A DNA stretch of 9,837 nucleotides, taken from positions 1-9,837 of the forward strand of contig JANWZU010000058.1 in assembly GCA_025054795.1 (NCBI GenBank). The letters are read 5' to 3'. Origin of the DNA: Candidatus Caldarchaeum sp. GTDB taxonomy: Archaea > Thermoproteota > Nitrososphaeria_A > Caldarchaeales > Caldarchaeaceae. Under the pieces are notes generated by a model, which saw only the letters and a program-made list of their open reading frames with translations, had not been told where the DNA came from and did not search any database. Shown one piece after another: positions 1 through 6,303 of this stretch. The translations under genes and the position numbers were made by a program. Numbering within the stretch: position 1 is the stretch's first letter; each line of letters starts with the position of its first letter.

Positions 1-26
1 CGGCGGTTCAAGTCCGCCCCGGCCCA
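1..26 (+). tRNA. tRNA, 3' end only (identity not determinable)
   Basis: The first 26 bases fold as the last part of a tRNA. A perfect five-base-pair T stem (bases 2-6 with 14-18) closes the seven-base T loop TTCAAGT at 7-13. It is followed by the 3' acceptor strand CCGGCCC (19-25) and discriminator A26. The next bases are CTG, so CCA is not encoded and would be added after transcription, as is usual in many archaea. The 5' acceptor strand must be close to GGGCCGG, but the anticodon arm lies outside the window, so the amino acid cannot be named. Confidence 0.85.
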
Positions 27-236
27 CTGGAGGACGATGACTAGGCGCCCGCTGAGGTCTTGCCGAGCCATGCTTTTAGATGAGGTTTGAAGAGAAATCA
101 GCCCCGTTGATACCCCTTTGGATGTTTCGGAGCTTGGTTTATTTCCTCATCTTCGCTCTACCGGCTGCAGCGATCTTCCAAGCAGGATGAAGTATGTCGC
201 TTAGCTGATTGCCGGCCTTTCATCTGTTAGGTGATA
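27..236. other. Intergenic stretch between tRNA and dehydrogenase
   Basis: These 210 bases separate the tRNA end from the stop codon of the minus-strand dehydrogenase. I see no convincing protein gene and no long T-run terminator on either strand. A weak C/D-box-like arrangement on the minus strand (about 91-159) is discussed as a finding but is not firm enough to be called an RNA gene. Confidence 0.6.
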
Positions 237-1187
237 TTAGGGTCTGATGAGGATTTTCAAAGTGCCCGCAGAGGAGGCGTGCTTGAAGGCTGTCGAATAC
301 TCCTCTAGGCTGTAGACTGCGTCCACCAACTGCTGGACTTTGACCAATTTTTTAGAGAGAGCTTGTAATGCTGGTTGAAAAGGCCCGCACCTCGAGCCGA
401 GCAGGTTAACCTCGTTGACGACCAGCGGCGACAGGTTGAGCGAAACGGCGTCTGCGACAGTTGTCTTCAGAACGAGCAACCCACGTGGTTTGACGAGGTT
501 GGCTGCCGTGGCAAGGCCTGTCGTTTTTCCCGACGCCTCAACGACTAGGTCGTAGCCATGAGGTTCAAAAGACTCGTCCACATGAAAACATTTGAGTCCT
601 AGGTCTCTTAGGATATCCATTTTACGCTTGTGCCTCCCGTAGACGTGAACCTCGTGGACAACTGTTGAGAGCACTTGAGCCACTAGGTTGCCGAGTCTTC
701 CATCGCCTACTACGGCCGCACGCCAGCTCGGGTCTATGTGCGATTGTTCGAGAATCTCGTAGGCAGCTGCGAGGGGTTCTGTGAAGACGGCGGCTGTGTC
801 GGAGACGTTTTCAGGAACTGTGTGAAGGTTTTTCTCCGGAAGTGTCAGGTATTCGGCGAAGGCTCCGTCTCTTTCCTTGATGCCCAGAACAGTCCTGTAA
901 GGGCAGTGTCTTTGAAGTTCTTTCCTGCAGAAGCTACACGTTCCACATCCCACATTTATTTCTCCGACTACTCTTTTCCCGACCAGCTCAGGGTTTTTCG
1001 ACTCTTCCACAACTCCGACAAACTCGTGGCCAAGAACTCCTCTAAACCCAGCATACCCCTTAAGGATCTCCAAATCCGTACCGCAGATCCCAGCCAGAGA
1101 AACCCTCACAACCGTCTCGTCGCACGGCTTCAGCTGGTAGTCTTTTACTAGGCTCAGGCTTCTTCCGTCGAAATAAAGCGCTCTCAT
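237..1187 (-). CDS. Zinc-dependent medium-chain dehydrogenase/reductase (alcohol dehydrogenase-like)
   Basis: This 316-residue MDR-superfamily oxidoreductase should interconvert an alcohol or polyol and a carbonyl with NAD(P). The N-terminal GroES-like domain carries the catalytic zinc ligands C35 (in GICGTD), H54-E55 (GHE) and E137. Four cysteines (C81, C84, C87, C95) form the structural zinc site. The Rossmann domain has the glycine motif GDGRLG at 161-166. After the second strand it has GRHKRK (184-189) instead of an acidic residue, which suggests NADP(H) preference; this is inference. Whole-length character resembles the MDR_like group that contains VVGEIN and GSRCGPF motifs, as I recall it. 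The ATG overlaps the TGA of the ECF T gene as ATGA, with no Shine-Dalgarno site, so translation is likely coupled. The gene ends the ECF operon. Its substrate is unknown; the context suggests a link to the imported compound. Confidence 0.92.
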   Translation of the reverse strand: MRALYFDGRSLSLVKDYQLKPCDETVVRVSLAGICGTDLEILKGYAGFRGVLGHEFVGVVEESKNPELVGKRVVGEINVGCGTCSFCRKELQRHCPYRTVLGIKERDGAFAEYLTLPEKNLHTVPENVSDTAAVFTEPLAAAYEILEQSHIDPSWRAAVVGDGRLGNLVAQVLSTVVHEVHVYGRHKRKMDILRDLGLKCFHVDESFEPHGYDLVVEASGKTTGLATAANLVKPRGLLVLKTTVADAVSLNLSPLVVNEVNLLGSRCGPFQPALQALSKKLVKVQQLVDAVYSLEEYSTAFKHASSAGTLKILIRP

Positions 1188-1981
1188 ATCACGTCAGGGA
1201 ACACGACTCCGAAGCCGTTAAGCCTTAGATATATCGAGAGGGCAGCTAGGAAGGCGAGCACGGCGACCCCCAGGAAGTCGACTGCCCTCATTTTTATCGA
1301 GAGGTAGTATGACCTTTTCGCCAGTGGTACGAATCCCCTTGACTCTATGGCCATCGGAAGGTCTCCGAACCTTCTCATCGTCGTTATGAAAAGCGGCACT
1401 ATGATGGCTGCTGAGTTTCTGAGCCTTGAGAAGATGTTGCCTCCCGCAATGTTTACTCCTCTTGCCTGCTGTGCCGCTAGGATGGTTAGGCCGTCGCCCA
1501 CCATCGTCGGAATAAACCTGAAAACCGCTGAGAAGCCGAATGCTATGGGGTAGGGTAGGCCGAGCCTAGTCATAGCCAGCTCCAGCTCCTCAATCCTCGT
1601 CGTCGTGAGAAGCACAAGCCCCGACAGAACCATCGCCACAAGCCTGAATGCAACGGCAACGCCGTACATCACCGACTCCATAGTAAACGTGACTCCGAAC
1701 ACAGTCGCCAGATGGGTTTCTCCACCACGTCGGAAAAGCGGCCATAGAATCATGCTCATCAAAGCAAGCGAAACCAACCCAAACCAGAAAAGCTTGAGCT
1801 GACTAAACGTTCGGGAGAGAAACACCAGCGAGAGGACAGATAACAGAACGAAACCCGTGTATAGCGGGTGGTTGAAAACAGACGACCAGATGAACACGCA
1901 GACCACTAGGAAAACCTTAGTCCTCGGGTCTAGGCGGTGTAGGAAGGTGTTTTTCTCCACGTAGAGCACGTACTGAGGCAT
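1184..1981 (-). CDS. ecfT: ECF transporter transmembrane (T) component
   Basis: This 265-residue membrane protein couples the two ATPases to the substrate-binding S component of an energy-coupling-factor importer. Hydrophobic helices lie at about 22-56, 63-82, 104-126 and 234-253, followed by a short tail. The two family-defining coupling-helix motifs are present: ARG at 173-175 (in QQARGVNI) and SRG at 214-216 (in AIESRGF), which dock into the ATPase grooves. The DPRTK motif near residues 18-22 is also typical of the family. Length is normal for EcfT. GGAGG at 1999-1995, inside the end of the upstream ATPase gene, lies 13 bases before the ATG, a rather long spacing for a ribosome binding site. 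It sits third from the promoter-distal end of the minus-strand operon and overlaps the dehydrogenase start by four bases. Confidence 0.95.
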   Translation of the reverse strand: MPQYVLYVEKNTFLHRLDPRTKVFLVVCVFIWSSVFNHPLYTGFVLLSVLSLVFLSRTFSQLKLFWFGLVSLALMSMILWPLFRRGGETHLATVFGVTFTMESVMYGVAVAFRLVAMVLSGLVLLTTTRIEELELAMTRLGLPYPIAFGFSAVFRFIPTMVGDGLTILAAQQARGVNIAGGNIFSRLRNSAAIIVPLFITTMRRFGDLPMAIESRGFVPLAKRSYYLSIKMRAVDFLGVAVLAFLAALSIYLRLNGFGVVFPDVI

Positions 1982-1990
1982 GGCTGGAAA

Positions 1991-2866
1991 CTATCCTCCA
2001 TGCTTATAAAATTCAACATGCTCGAGAAATTCCTCGACCGTTAGGTATGTTTCGCCTACAAGTTTTCTCGACAGCTTGACAACGGTAGGCACTTCTATGT
2101 CGTATTTTTCGAGGAACTCGATGTCTGAAAAGACCGTGCGGGTTGGTCCGTCCACAACTATTTTTCCGTCAGCCATCAAGACGACCCTGTCGCAGTATCT
2201 AGCGACAACCCACATATCGTGCGTGATGGTTATGATGGTCGTGCCCAGCTTGTTGAGTTTGACTACTGTATCCATTAAAGCTGTTGTCTCGCCGGGTGAA
2301 AGACCTGTGGTGGGTTCGTCAAGGATGATTATGCGTGGGTTTAGAGCCAGTATCGAGGCGACGGCTATTCTCTGTCTGTCTGCTTTAGTCAAGAAGAACG
2401 GGTCTTCGTCGAGGAGTTTTGAAACTCCAAGCATCTCGGACACCTCTTTAACACGTGCCTCAACCTCTTTCTCGCTCATTCCGGCGGCCTTCAGGCCGTA
2501 GGAGATCTCATCCCTAACCGTGTTCGAGAAAATCTGGTAGTCGGGGTTCTGAAAAATGTATCCGATATCTCTTCCCCTAATCATGACGCCGTACTTCGTC
2601 ATGTCCTTGCCGAAGACGAAAACCCTACCACGGACAGGCCGTAATATCCCAGCAACAAGCTGGGCAAGAGTTGTTTTGCCGCTTCCGTTCTGACCAATCA
2701 ACCCCATCATCTCACCTTTCTTGACGACAAGGCTCAGCGCTTTTATCACCCATTCATCTTTCTGATATCCAAACCAGAGGTCTTCCAAGACTATTGCCGG
2801 CTCACCGGCGTTCAGGTTCGGCGGAGGTGGAGGTCTATAACTCACTAGTTTAGGAATCCTTCTCAA
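1991..2866 (-). CDS. ecfA2: ECF transporter ATPase, second subunit, with degenerate ABC signature
   Basis: This 291-residue ABC ATPase is one of the two energising subunits of the ECF importer. Walker A is GQNGSGKTT (58-66), the Q-loop glutamine is Q106 (FQNPDYQ), Walker B is IILDEP with D183-E184, and the switch histidine is H216. Two motifs depart from the consensus. The signature LSGGQ is replaced by LTKAD (159-163) before RQR, and the D-loop reads GLSP (188-191), with Ser where Asp is usual. It also has a proline-rich N-terminal lead (PPPPP at 12-16) before the ABC core and a C-terminal extension past about residue 250. The start is TTG; a GTG at 2845 is an alternative. The gene begins nine bases after its partner ATPase. 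A heterodimer with the canonical neighbour would have one consensus and one altered ATP site. Confidence 0.93.
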   Translation of the reverse strand: MRRIPKLVSYRPPPPPNLNAGEPAIVLEDLWFGYQKDEWVIKALSLVVKKGEMMGLIGQNGSGKTTLAQLVAGILRPVRGRVFVFGKDMTKYGVMIRGRDIGYIFQNPDYQIFSNTVRDEISYGLKAAGMSEKEVEARVKEVSEMLGVSKLLDEDPFFLTKADRQRIAVASILALNPRIIILDEPTTGLSPGETTALMDTVVKLNKLGTTIITITHDMWVVARYCDRVVLMADGKIVVDGPTRTVFSDIEFLEKYDIEVPTVVKLSRKLVGETYLTVEEFLEHVEFYKHGG

Positions 2867-2875
2867 AGCCTCTTC

Positions 2876-3676
2876 CTACTTCAGCGGATAGGGCTTCTCA
2901 TCTGGAGCAACCCGGTGGAATATGGCCGCAGTGTCAGGTGGATGCAGACCAAGTTCAGTCAACAAACTAACATCGCTGAGGATATCTTGAACATGGCCCT
3001 CGCACAGAACAGAGCCCTCCTTCATGACCACCACACGGTCGGCGAAGTCCGCGACCTTCTCTAGATGATGGTCCACCAAGACGAGAGACTTGATGATTTT
3101 CTGCTCAAGTAAGCTTTTAGCAACCTCGTATATCTCTCTTTTGCCGGCTGGGTCCAGGTCGCTAGTAGCCTCATCTAAGATTAGCATCGTTGGCTGCAGG
3201 GAAAGAAGCGAAGCGATGGCTAGCCGTTGCTTCTGGCCTCCGCTGAGGGCGAAGCTGTATCTCTTCTCCAGCCCCATCAGTCCAGCGGCGTCTATAGCCG
3301 CCCTGCATCTCCTCTTTATTTCATCAGGGCTCAGCATCAGGTTTTCAGGGCCGAAAGCTACTTCAAGCTCGACCGTAGTTCTGAAGAGCTGGGACTCGTA
3401 ATCCTGGAAGACCATGGCGCATTTCTTGCTGATTTCGCCGACCTTACGCCCCTTCGTAGAGACTCCGTCGACGAGGACGTCGCCCTTGAAGTCGTCGTAC
3501 GCCCCCATGTTAGGCACTATCCCTGCGATAGTTTTGCATAGTGTTGTCTTCCCAGCTCCAGTAGGACCTATTATTGCTACGACGCCCTCTGCGATGCTCA
3601 GGCTTACTCCCTTTAACGCATAGTCGCTAGCGCCTCTGTACTTAACCCAAACATCTTTGACCTCAACGAGAGACAT
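2876..3676 (-). CDS. ecfA1: ECF transporter ATPase, first subunit (canonical)
   Basis: This 266-residue ABC ATPase has all catalytic motifs intact: Walker A GPTGAGKTT (37-45), Q-loop Q91, signature LSGGQ (144-148) followed by KQR, Walker B LILDEA with D168-E169, D-loop SDLD (172-175), and switch histidine H203 in VDHH. It should hydrolyse ATP to drive uptake through the T and S proteins encoded on either side. In a heterodimer its Walker A would face the unusual LTKAD signature of the second ATPase, while its own LSGGQ would complete the other site. The ATG lies 16 bases after the S gene stop. It is preceded by six T residues on the coding strand, not by a purine-rich ribosome binding site, so translation may depend on coupling to the S gene. 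Confidence 0.95.
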   Translation of the reverse strand: MSLVEVKDVWVKYRGASDYALKGVSLSIAEGVVAIIGPTGAGKTTLCKTIAGIVPNMGAYDDFKGDVLVDGVSTKGRKVGEISKKCAMVFQDYESQLFRTTVELEVAFGPENLMLSPDEIKRRCRAAIDAAGLMGLEKRYSFALSGGQKQRLAIASLLSLQPTMLILDEATSDLDPAGKREIYEVAKSLLEQKIIKSLVLVDHHLEKVADFADRVVVMKEGSVLCEGHVQDILSDVSLLTELGLHPPDTAAIFHRVAPDEKPYPLK

Positions 3677-3692
3677 AAAAAAGAGGGGGTGT

Positions 3693-4481
3693 TTAGTCTC
3701 TGGCCAGCAGGGCCATTCCGACGGCGAATATCAGTATGAAAACTCCGCCTACGGCGAGAAGAGAGGCTCCCGCAAAGCCTACGGCAGGGCCGAAGAACAA
3801 CGCCTGACCAAGCCCGAGACCAACAAGGATCGTTATCCAAAGCCCGATGACTCCGCTGAAGAAAACCAAGGCGGCGCCCAGCCTGTGGTAGCTTTTCACC
3901 TCTGTTGGAGTGTACTGGTAGCCCTTCATGACGTCGGTCCAGAGCCAGCCAGCTTTCTTTGCACGTGGGTAGACGAGGACCATCAGTATGGGCGCTATGA
4001 TTGCCGCCGAAATCAGTTCGTTGAAGAAGATTATGAAGGCAAGCGGTGTGAAGGGCACGAAGCCGACGAGCTCGGTCCAGTAGGGTATTATGAGTGCGAC
4101 GACGCCGGAGTGTGTCAGAACCACGAACTCGTATTTTGCTAGGCTTGATGCGGTTCTGCAGTGAGGCTCCTCTTTGAAAAGCCTGTGCCAGATTTTGTAG
4201 GGCACTAGCCCTAGGAAGAAGTTTCCGATGAATCCTCCGATGCTGCCTATCGTTAAAGCTCCTCCGAGAATGTCAAACCCGATGAGGTTGCCCACGGCTG
4301 AGCCCCAAGCCGCCGCAGGCCCGAAAAGCAAGCTGGTGAAAGGAGGTATGGCGTTTCCCGGACGTATGGCCGTGACTCCCGGAATTATCCAGATGGGGAG
4401 AGCTGCGAACACGAAGAGCAAGGCCGCGTATAGCCCGGCAGATACGATGAAAGCGGTTATCATTTGTGTGTGGGACCACAT
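3693..4481 (-). CDS. ECF transporter substrate-specific (S) component, substrate unknown
   Basis: This hydrophobic protein (262 residues from the ATG at 4481) should bind the transported micronutrient in the membrane. The first 170 or so residues resemble an S-component fold, with helices at about 7-27, 46-70, 74-95, 118-134 and 142-170. Polar/glycine motifs IRPGN (39-43) and GNLIGFD (64-70) are typical of ligand-facing regions, but I cannot tie them to a vitamin. A charged linker (173-199) then leads to two further helices (200-222 and 230-258), which make the protein longer than the usual 170-200 residues. An in-frame GTG at 4499 is an alternative start. I prefer 4481 because the TATA element at 4505-4516 is centred about 29 bases upstream of it, which fits a nearly leaderless message. 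The linked ATPase and T genes support the assignment and suggest a dedicated (group I) system. Confidence 0.8.
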   Translation of the reverse strand: MWSHTQMITAFIVSAGLYAALLFVFAALPIWIIPGVTAIRPGNAIPPFTSLLFGPAAAWGSAVGNLIGFDILGGALTIGSIGGFIGNFFLGLVPYKIWHRLFKEEPHCRTASSLAKYEFVVLTHSGVVALIIPYWTELVGFVPFTPLAFIIFFNELISAAIIAPILMVLVYPRAKKAGWLWTDVMKGYQYTPTEVKSYHRLGAALVFFSGVIGLWITILVGLGLGQALFFGPAVGFAGASLLAVGGVFILIFAVGMALLARD

Positions 4482-4504
4482 TCTAATTAGTTCTCTCACA
4501 AAAT

Positions 4505-4516
4505 ATTATTAATAAT
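4505..4516 (-). promoter_or_regulatory. TATA element of the ECF operon
   Basis: ATTATTAATAAT is a perfect 12-base inverted repeat and the most AT-rich segment between the divergent genes. Its centre is about 29 bases from the ATG at 4481 and 11 bases from the alternative GTG at 4499. The first spacing fits an archaeal promoter feeding a leaderless or nearly leaderless message. The symmetry could also make it a regulator site, which is not testable here. Confidence 0.55.
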
Positions 4517-4555
4517 TCCTGTACATAAGGTTTTACAGCCTCAACAGACGATGAC

Positions 4556-4570
4556 CGAAACATTTTTTAT
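4556..4570 (+). promoter_or_regulatory. BRE/TATA promoter of the universal stress protein gene
   Basis: CGAAA at 4556-4560 resembles an archaeal BRE and is followed after two bases by TTTTTTAT at 4563-4570. The TATA centre is about 28 bases before the GTG at 4595, so transcription should begin at or next to the start codon, giving a leaderless message. Confidence 0.65.
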
Positions 4571-4594
4571 CGCGTTGACCCGTCTCGAGTATTT

Positions 4595-5035
4595 GTGTTT
4601 CGGAAGATTTTGGTGGCTGTGGATGGTTCTGACTACAGCAGGAAAGCGGTAGACGTGGCTGTGGAGCTGTGCAAAAGGCTTGGGTCGGAGCTTGTTGTCG
4701 TTCACGTGGTCCAGCAGCCTCCATACCTTTTCGCAGCGGCCGGCATTTCTCCAGCAGCCATGCAGCAATACTTCAAGGACGCAAAGGAAGAAGGGTGGCG
4801 ATACGTCAACGAAGCTTTAGGCAAAGCCTCCGACGCAGGGGTTAATGCACGTGGAGAAGTGATTGAAAGAGCTCCCTCCGTTGTCGAGGCCCTGACGAAC
4901 TATGCGTTGAGCGAGAAGGTTGATTTAATCGTCACTGGGACACGTGGTCTGGGCAGCTTCAGAAAACTTCTTCTGGGAAGTGTTGCCAGCGGCGTTGTAT
5001 CCCACGCTCACTGCCCGGTCCTCGTCGTCAAGTAG
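4595..5035 (+). CDS. Universal stress protein (UspA family), ATP-binding type
   Basis: This 146-residue single-domain Usp protein is the usual family length. It begins with the characteristic ILVAVDGSDYS strand and loop (residues 5-15), and VDLIVTGTRG lies at 109-118. The ATP-binding pattern G-x2-G-x9-G-S is complete (G115, G118, G128-S129), so the protein probably binds ATP and forms dimers in the cytoplasm; its partner process is not evident. The start is GTG, chosen because a BRE/TATA pair lies about 28 bases upstream. It is divergent from the ECF operon across a region of about 110 bases. Its 3' end overlaps the 3' end of the gene on the other strand by eight bases (5028-5035). Confidence 0.95.
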   Translation: MFRKILVAVDGSDYSRKAVDVAVELCKRLGSELVVVHVVQQPPYLFAAAGISPAAMQQYFKDAKEEGWRYVNEALGKASDAGVNARGEVIERAPSVVEALTNYALSEKVDLIVTGTRGLGSFRKLLLGSVASGVVSHAHCPVLVVK

Positions 5036-5498
5036 AGTGTTTCGAAAGCTGCAGTTCATCGAGCTTGTCTAAAACCAGCGCAACTATTTCGTCGACTTTA
5101 TGGCTGGATACTCCCTGCTTCGACAGCATCGACTTGATGACCGCTTCAACAGCTCGGTAGCTTTTGTACTTCTCGTTTATGGATCTCCACTTTACCGTTG
5201 CCAAAGGTCTTCCAACCTCCTCGAAGTATGGAAGCACCTTCCTAGCCATCAAGAACGCTATTATCGGGTAGCCGACGTAGTTTCTGTAAACCGTGCCGTT
5301 GTCGTCGCTTTCAGCCACTCGCTTGTCTAGGTCCACGAAGACCTTGTAGGCTCTCTGGCCCTCGGAGGCCGCCACGACTGCCTCGAAGTCAGACAAACAC
5401 GTGACCCTGCCTCCGGCCACAGCTCCCAACGCCTCCAAAACCTTTATCCTAGGAGGCCTAGACAGCCGAATCAACCCATATCGATAAGTTATGCTCAA
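5028..5498 (-). CDS. Uncharacterised archaeal-type protein at the end of the zinc operon
   Basis: I do not recognise a function for this 156-residue soluble protein. It may belong to DUF2192, an archaeal family of unknown function, from memory only. The striking segment is residues 51-93: YKVFVDLDKR, then AESDDNGTVYRNYVGYP (62-78) and a helix ending in LPYFEE. Its density of invariant-looking Asp, Gly, Tyr and Asn suggests a conserved core. VKWRSINEKYKSY (102-114) may be a second motif. The C-terminus is predicted helical. No zinc-ligand cluster, membrane helix or signal peptide is visible; C34 is the only cysteine. The TTG start lies one base after the permease stop and has no ribosome binding site, so it is probably co-translated with the permease. 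A second in-frame TTG at 5474 is possible. Position suggests, but does not show, a role linked to zinc supply. Confidence 0.75.
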   Translation of the reverse strand: MSITYRYGLIRLSRPPRIKVLEALGAVAGGRVTCLSDFEAVVAASEGQRAYKVFVDLDKRVAESDDNGTVYRNYVGYPIIAFLMARKVLPYFEEVGRPLATVKWRSINEKYKSYRAVEAVIKSMLSKQGVSSHKVDEIVALVLDKLDELQLSKHST

Positions 5499-5499
5499 G

Positions 5500-6303
5500 T
5501 TATATTCGTATCTTCATGCTGTGGAGAACTAGGGAGAAGGCCAGCAGACCTAGGACTATGAGCACGGATGCGGCTCCGGGCGATATTCCGGCAAAATATG
5601 ACAGAAAAATACCTGAAACGGTCGAGGCCTCTCCCATAGCAACAGACATGAGGATGGTTTTCTTTAGCGAGGTGGCGATTAGGGATGAAGCGGTGTAAGG
5701 TATAGCCAAAAGGGCGGTGACTAGAAGAACGCCGGCGATCTTAACTCCTACGACGATGGAGAGGCCGGTTGCCACAGCTGCGAAAAGTGTGAAAAGGTTT
5801 GTGCTGAAGCCTTTTGTCTGCGCAAGCTCGTCGCTTACTGTGAACAGGACAACTTGGTTGAAATTCCTAACTGTGAACAGGCCGACGAACAAAGCTAGAC
5901 CAAGCCCCGCTGCGATGTCGTATAGCTCGACCAACAGGATGCTGCCGAAAAGAACCGAGCTGAGGCTGACCCGTGCTCCGAACGAGATTGCAAGGGAGGT
6001 GGCGGTAGCCCCCATAGCTAGGAGGATGACTAGCGCTTGATCGCCGGATATCTTGAACCTAGTCATCATCACTAGCATAAAATATACTGCGGCAACGGGG
6101 AAAACGTAGATGAACACACCTGTCGGGATACCTGCGAAAACAGCAACCATCAAAGAAGCCAGCGCCACATGCGATGAGGCATCGCCTAGAAGCGAGAGTT
6201 TTTTCGGAACTAGGAAAACTCCCAGTAAAGGCAGTGTGAACCCAGCCACTGCAGCGGCTGCGAAACCCCTGACCATGAAAGGCTGTGTGAAAAAATCAAT
6301 CAT
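5500..6303 (-). CDS. znuB: Zinc ABC transporter permease (ZnuB-like, ABC-3 family)
   Basis: This 267-residue multi-spanning permease forms the membrane channel of the zinc importer. It shows the ABC-3 family pattern: LSLLGDASSHVALASL (37-52) near the N-terminus, DELAQTKGF (158-166) where the ATPase is expected to dock, and VGVKIAGVLLVTALLAIP (185-202) in the late membrane helices. About seven or eight hydrophobic helices are visible and the length is typical. The ATG overlaps the TGA of the ATPase gene in ATGA, so expression is coupled. The family also includes manganese and iron permeases; zinc is inferred from the binding protein encoded two genes upstream. Confidence 0.93.
   Translation of the reverse strand: MIDFFTQPFMVRGFAAAAVAGFTLPLLGVFLVPKKLSLLGDASSHVALASLMVAVFAGIPTGVFIYVFPVAAVYFMLVMMTRFKISGDQALVILLAMGATATSLAISFGARVSLSSVLFGSILLVELYDIAAGLGLALFVGLFTVRNFNQVVLFTVSDELAQTKGFSTNLFTLFAAVATGLSIVVGVKIAGVLLVTALLAIPYTASSLIATSLKKTILMSVAMGEASTVSGIFLSYFAGISPGAASVLIVLGLLAFSLVLHSMKIRI

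Noticed and set aside
34..55. C-box-like ACGATGA followed by CTGA eleven bases later, just after the tRNA
   Set aside because: The next C-like element is too far away for a normal D'/C' pair and no closing stem is visible.
738..1151. Long plus-strand reading frame inside the dehydrogenase gene
   Set aside because: It is antisense to a gene with all MDR zinc and cofactor motifs and shows no recognisable domain.
3227..3541. Overlapping plus-strand reading frames inside the first ECF ATPase
   Set aside because: The opposite strand has every ABC motif in order; these frames are shadows.
3657..4142. A 161-codon plus-strand frame inside the S component gene
   Set aside because: Its translation is strongly charged and low in hydrophobic structure, as expected for the complement of a membrane protein gene, and no domain is seen.
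4541..4768. Minus-strand frames over the start of the stress protein gene
   Set aside because: They are antisense to a clear Usp domain with its own promoter and have no family character.
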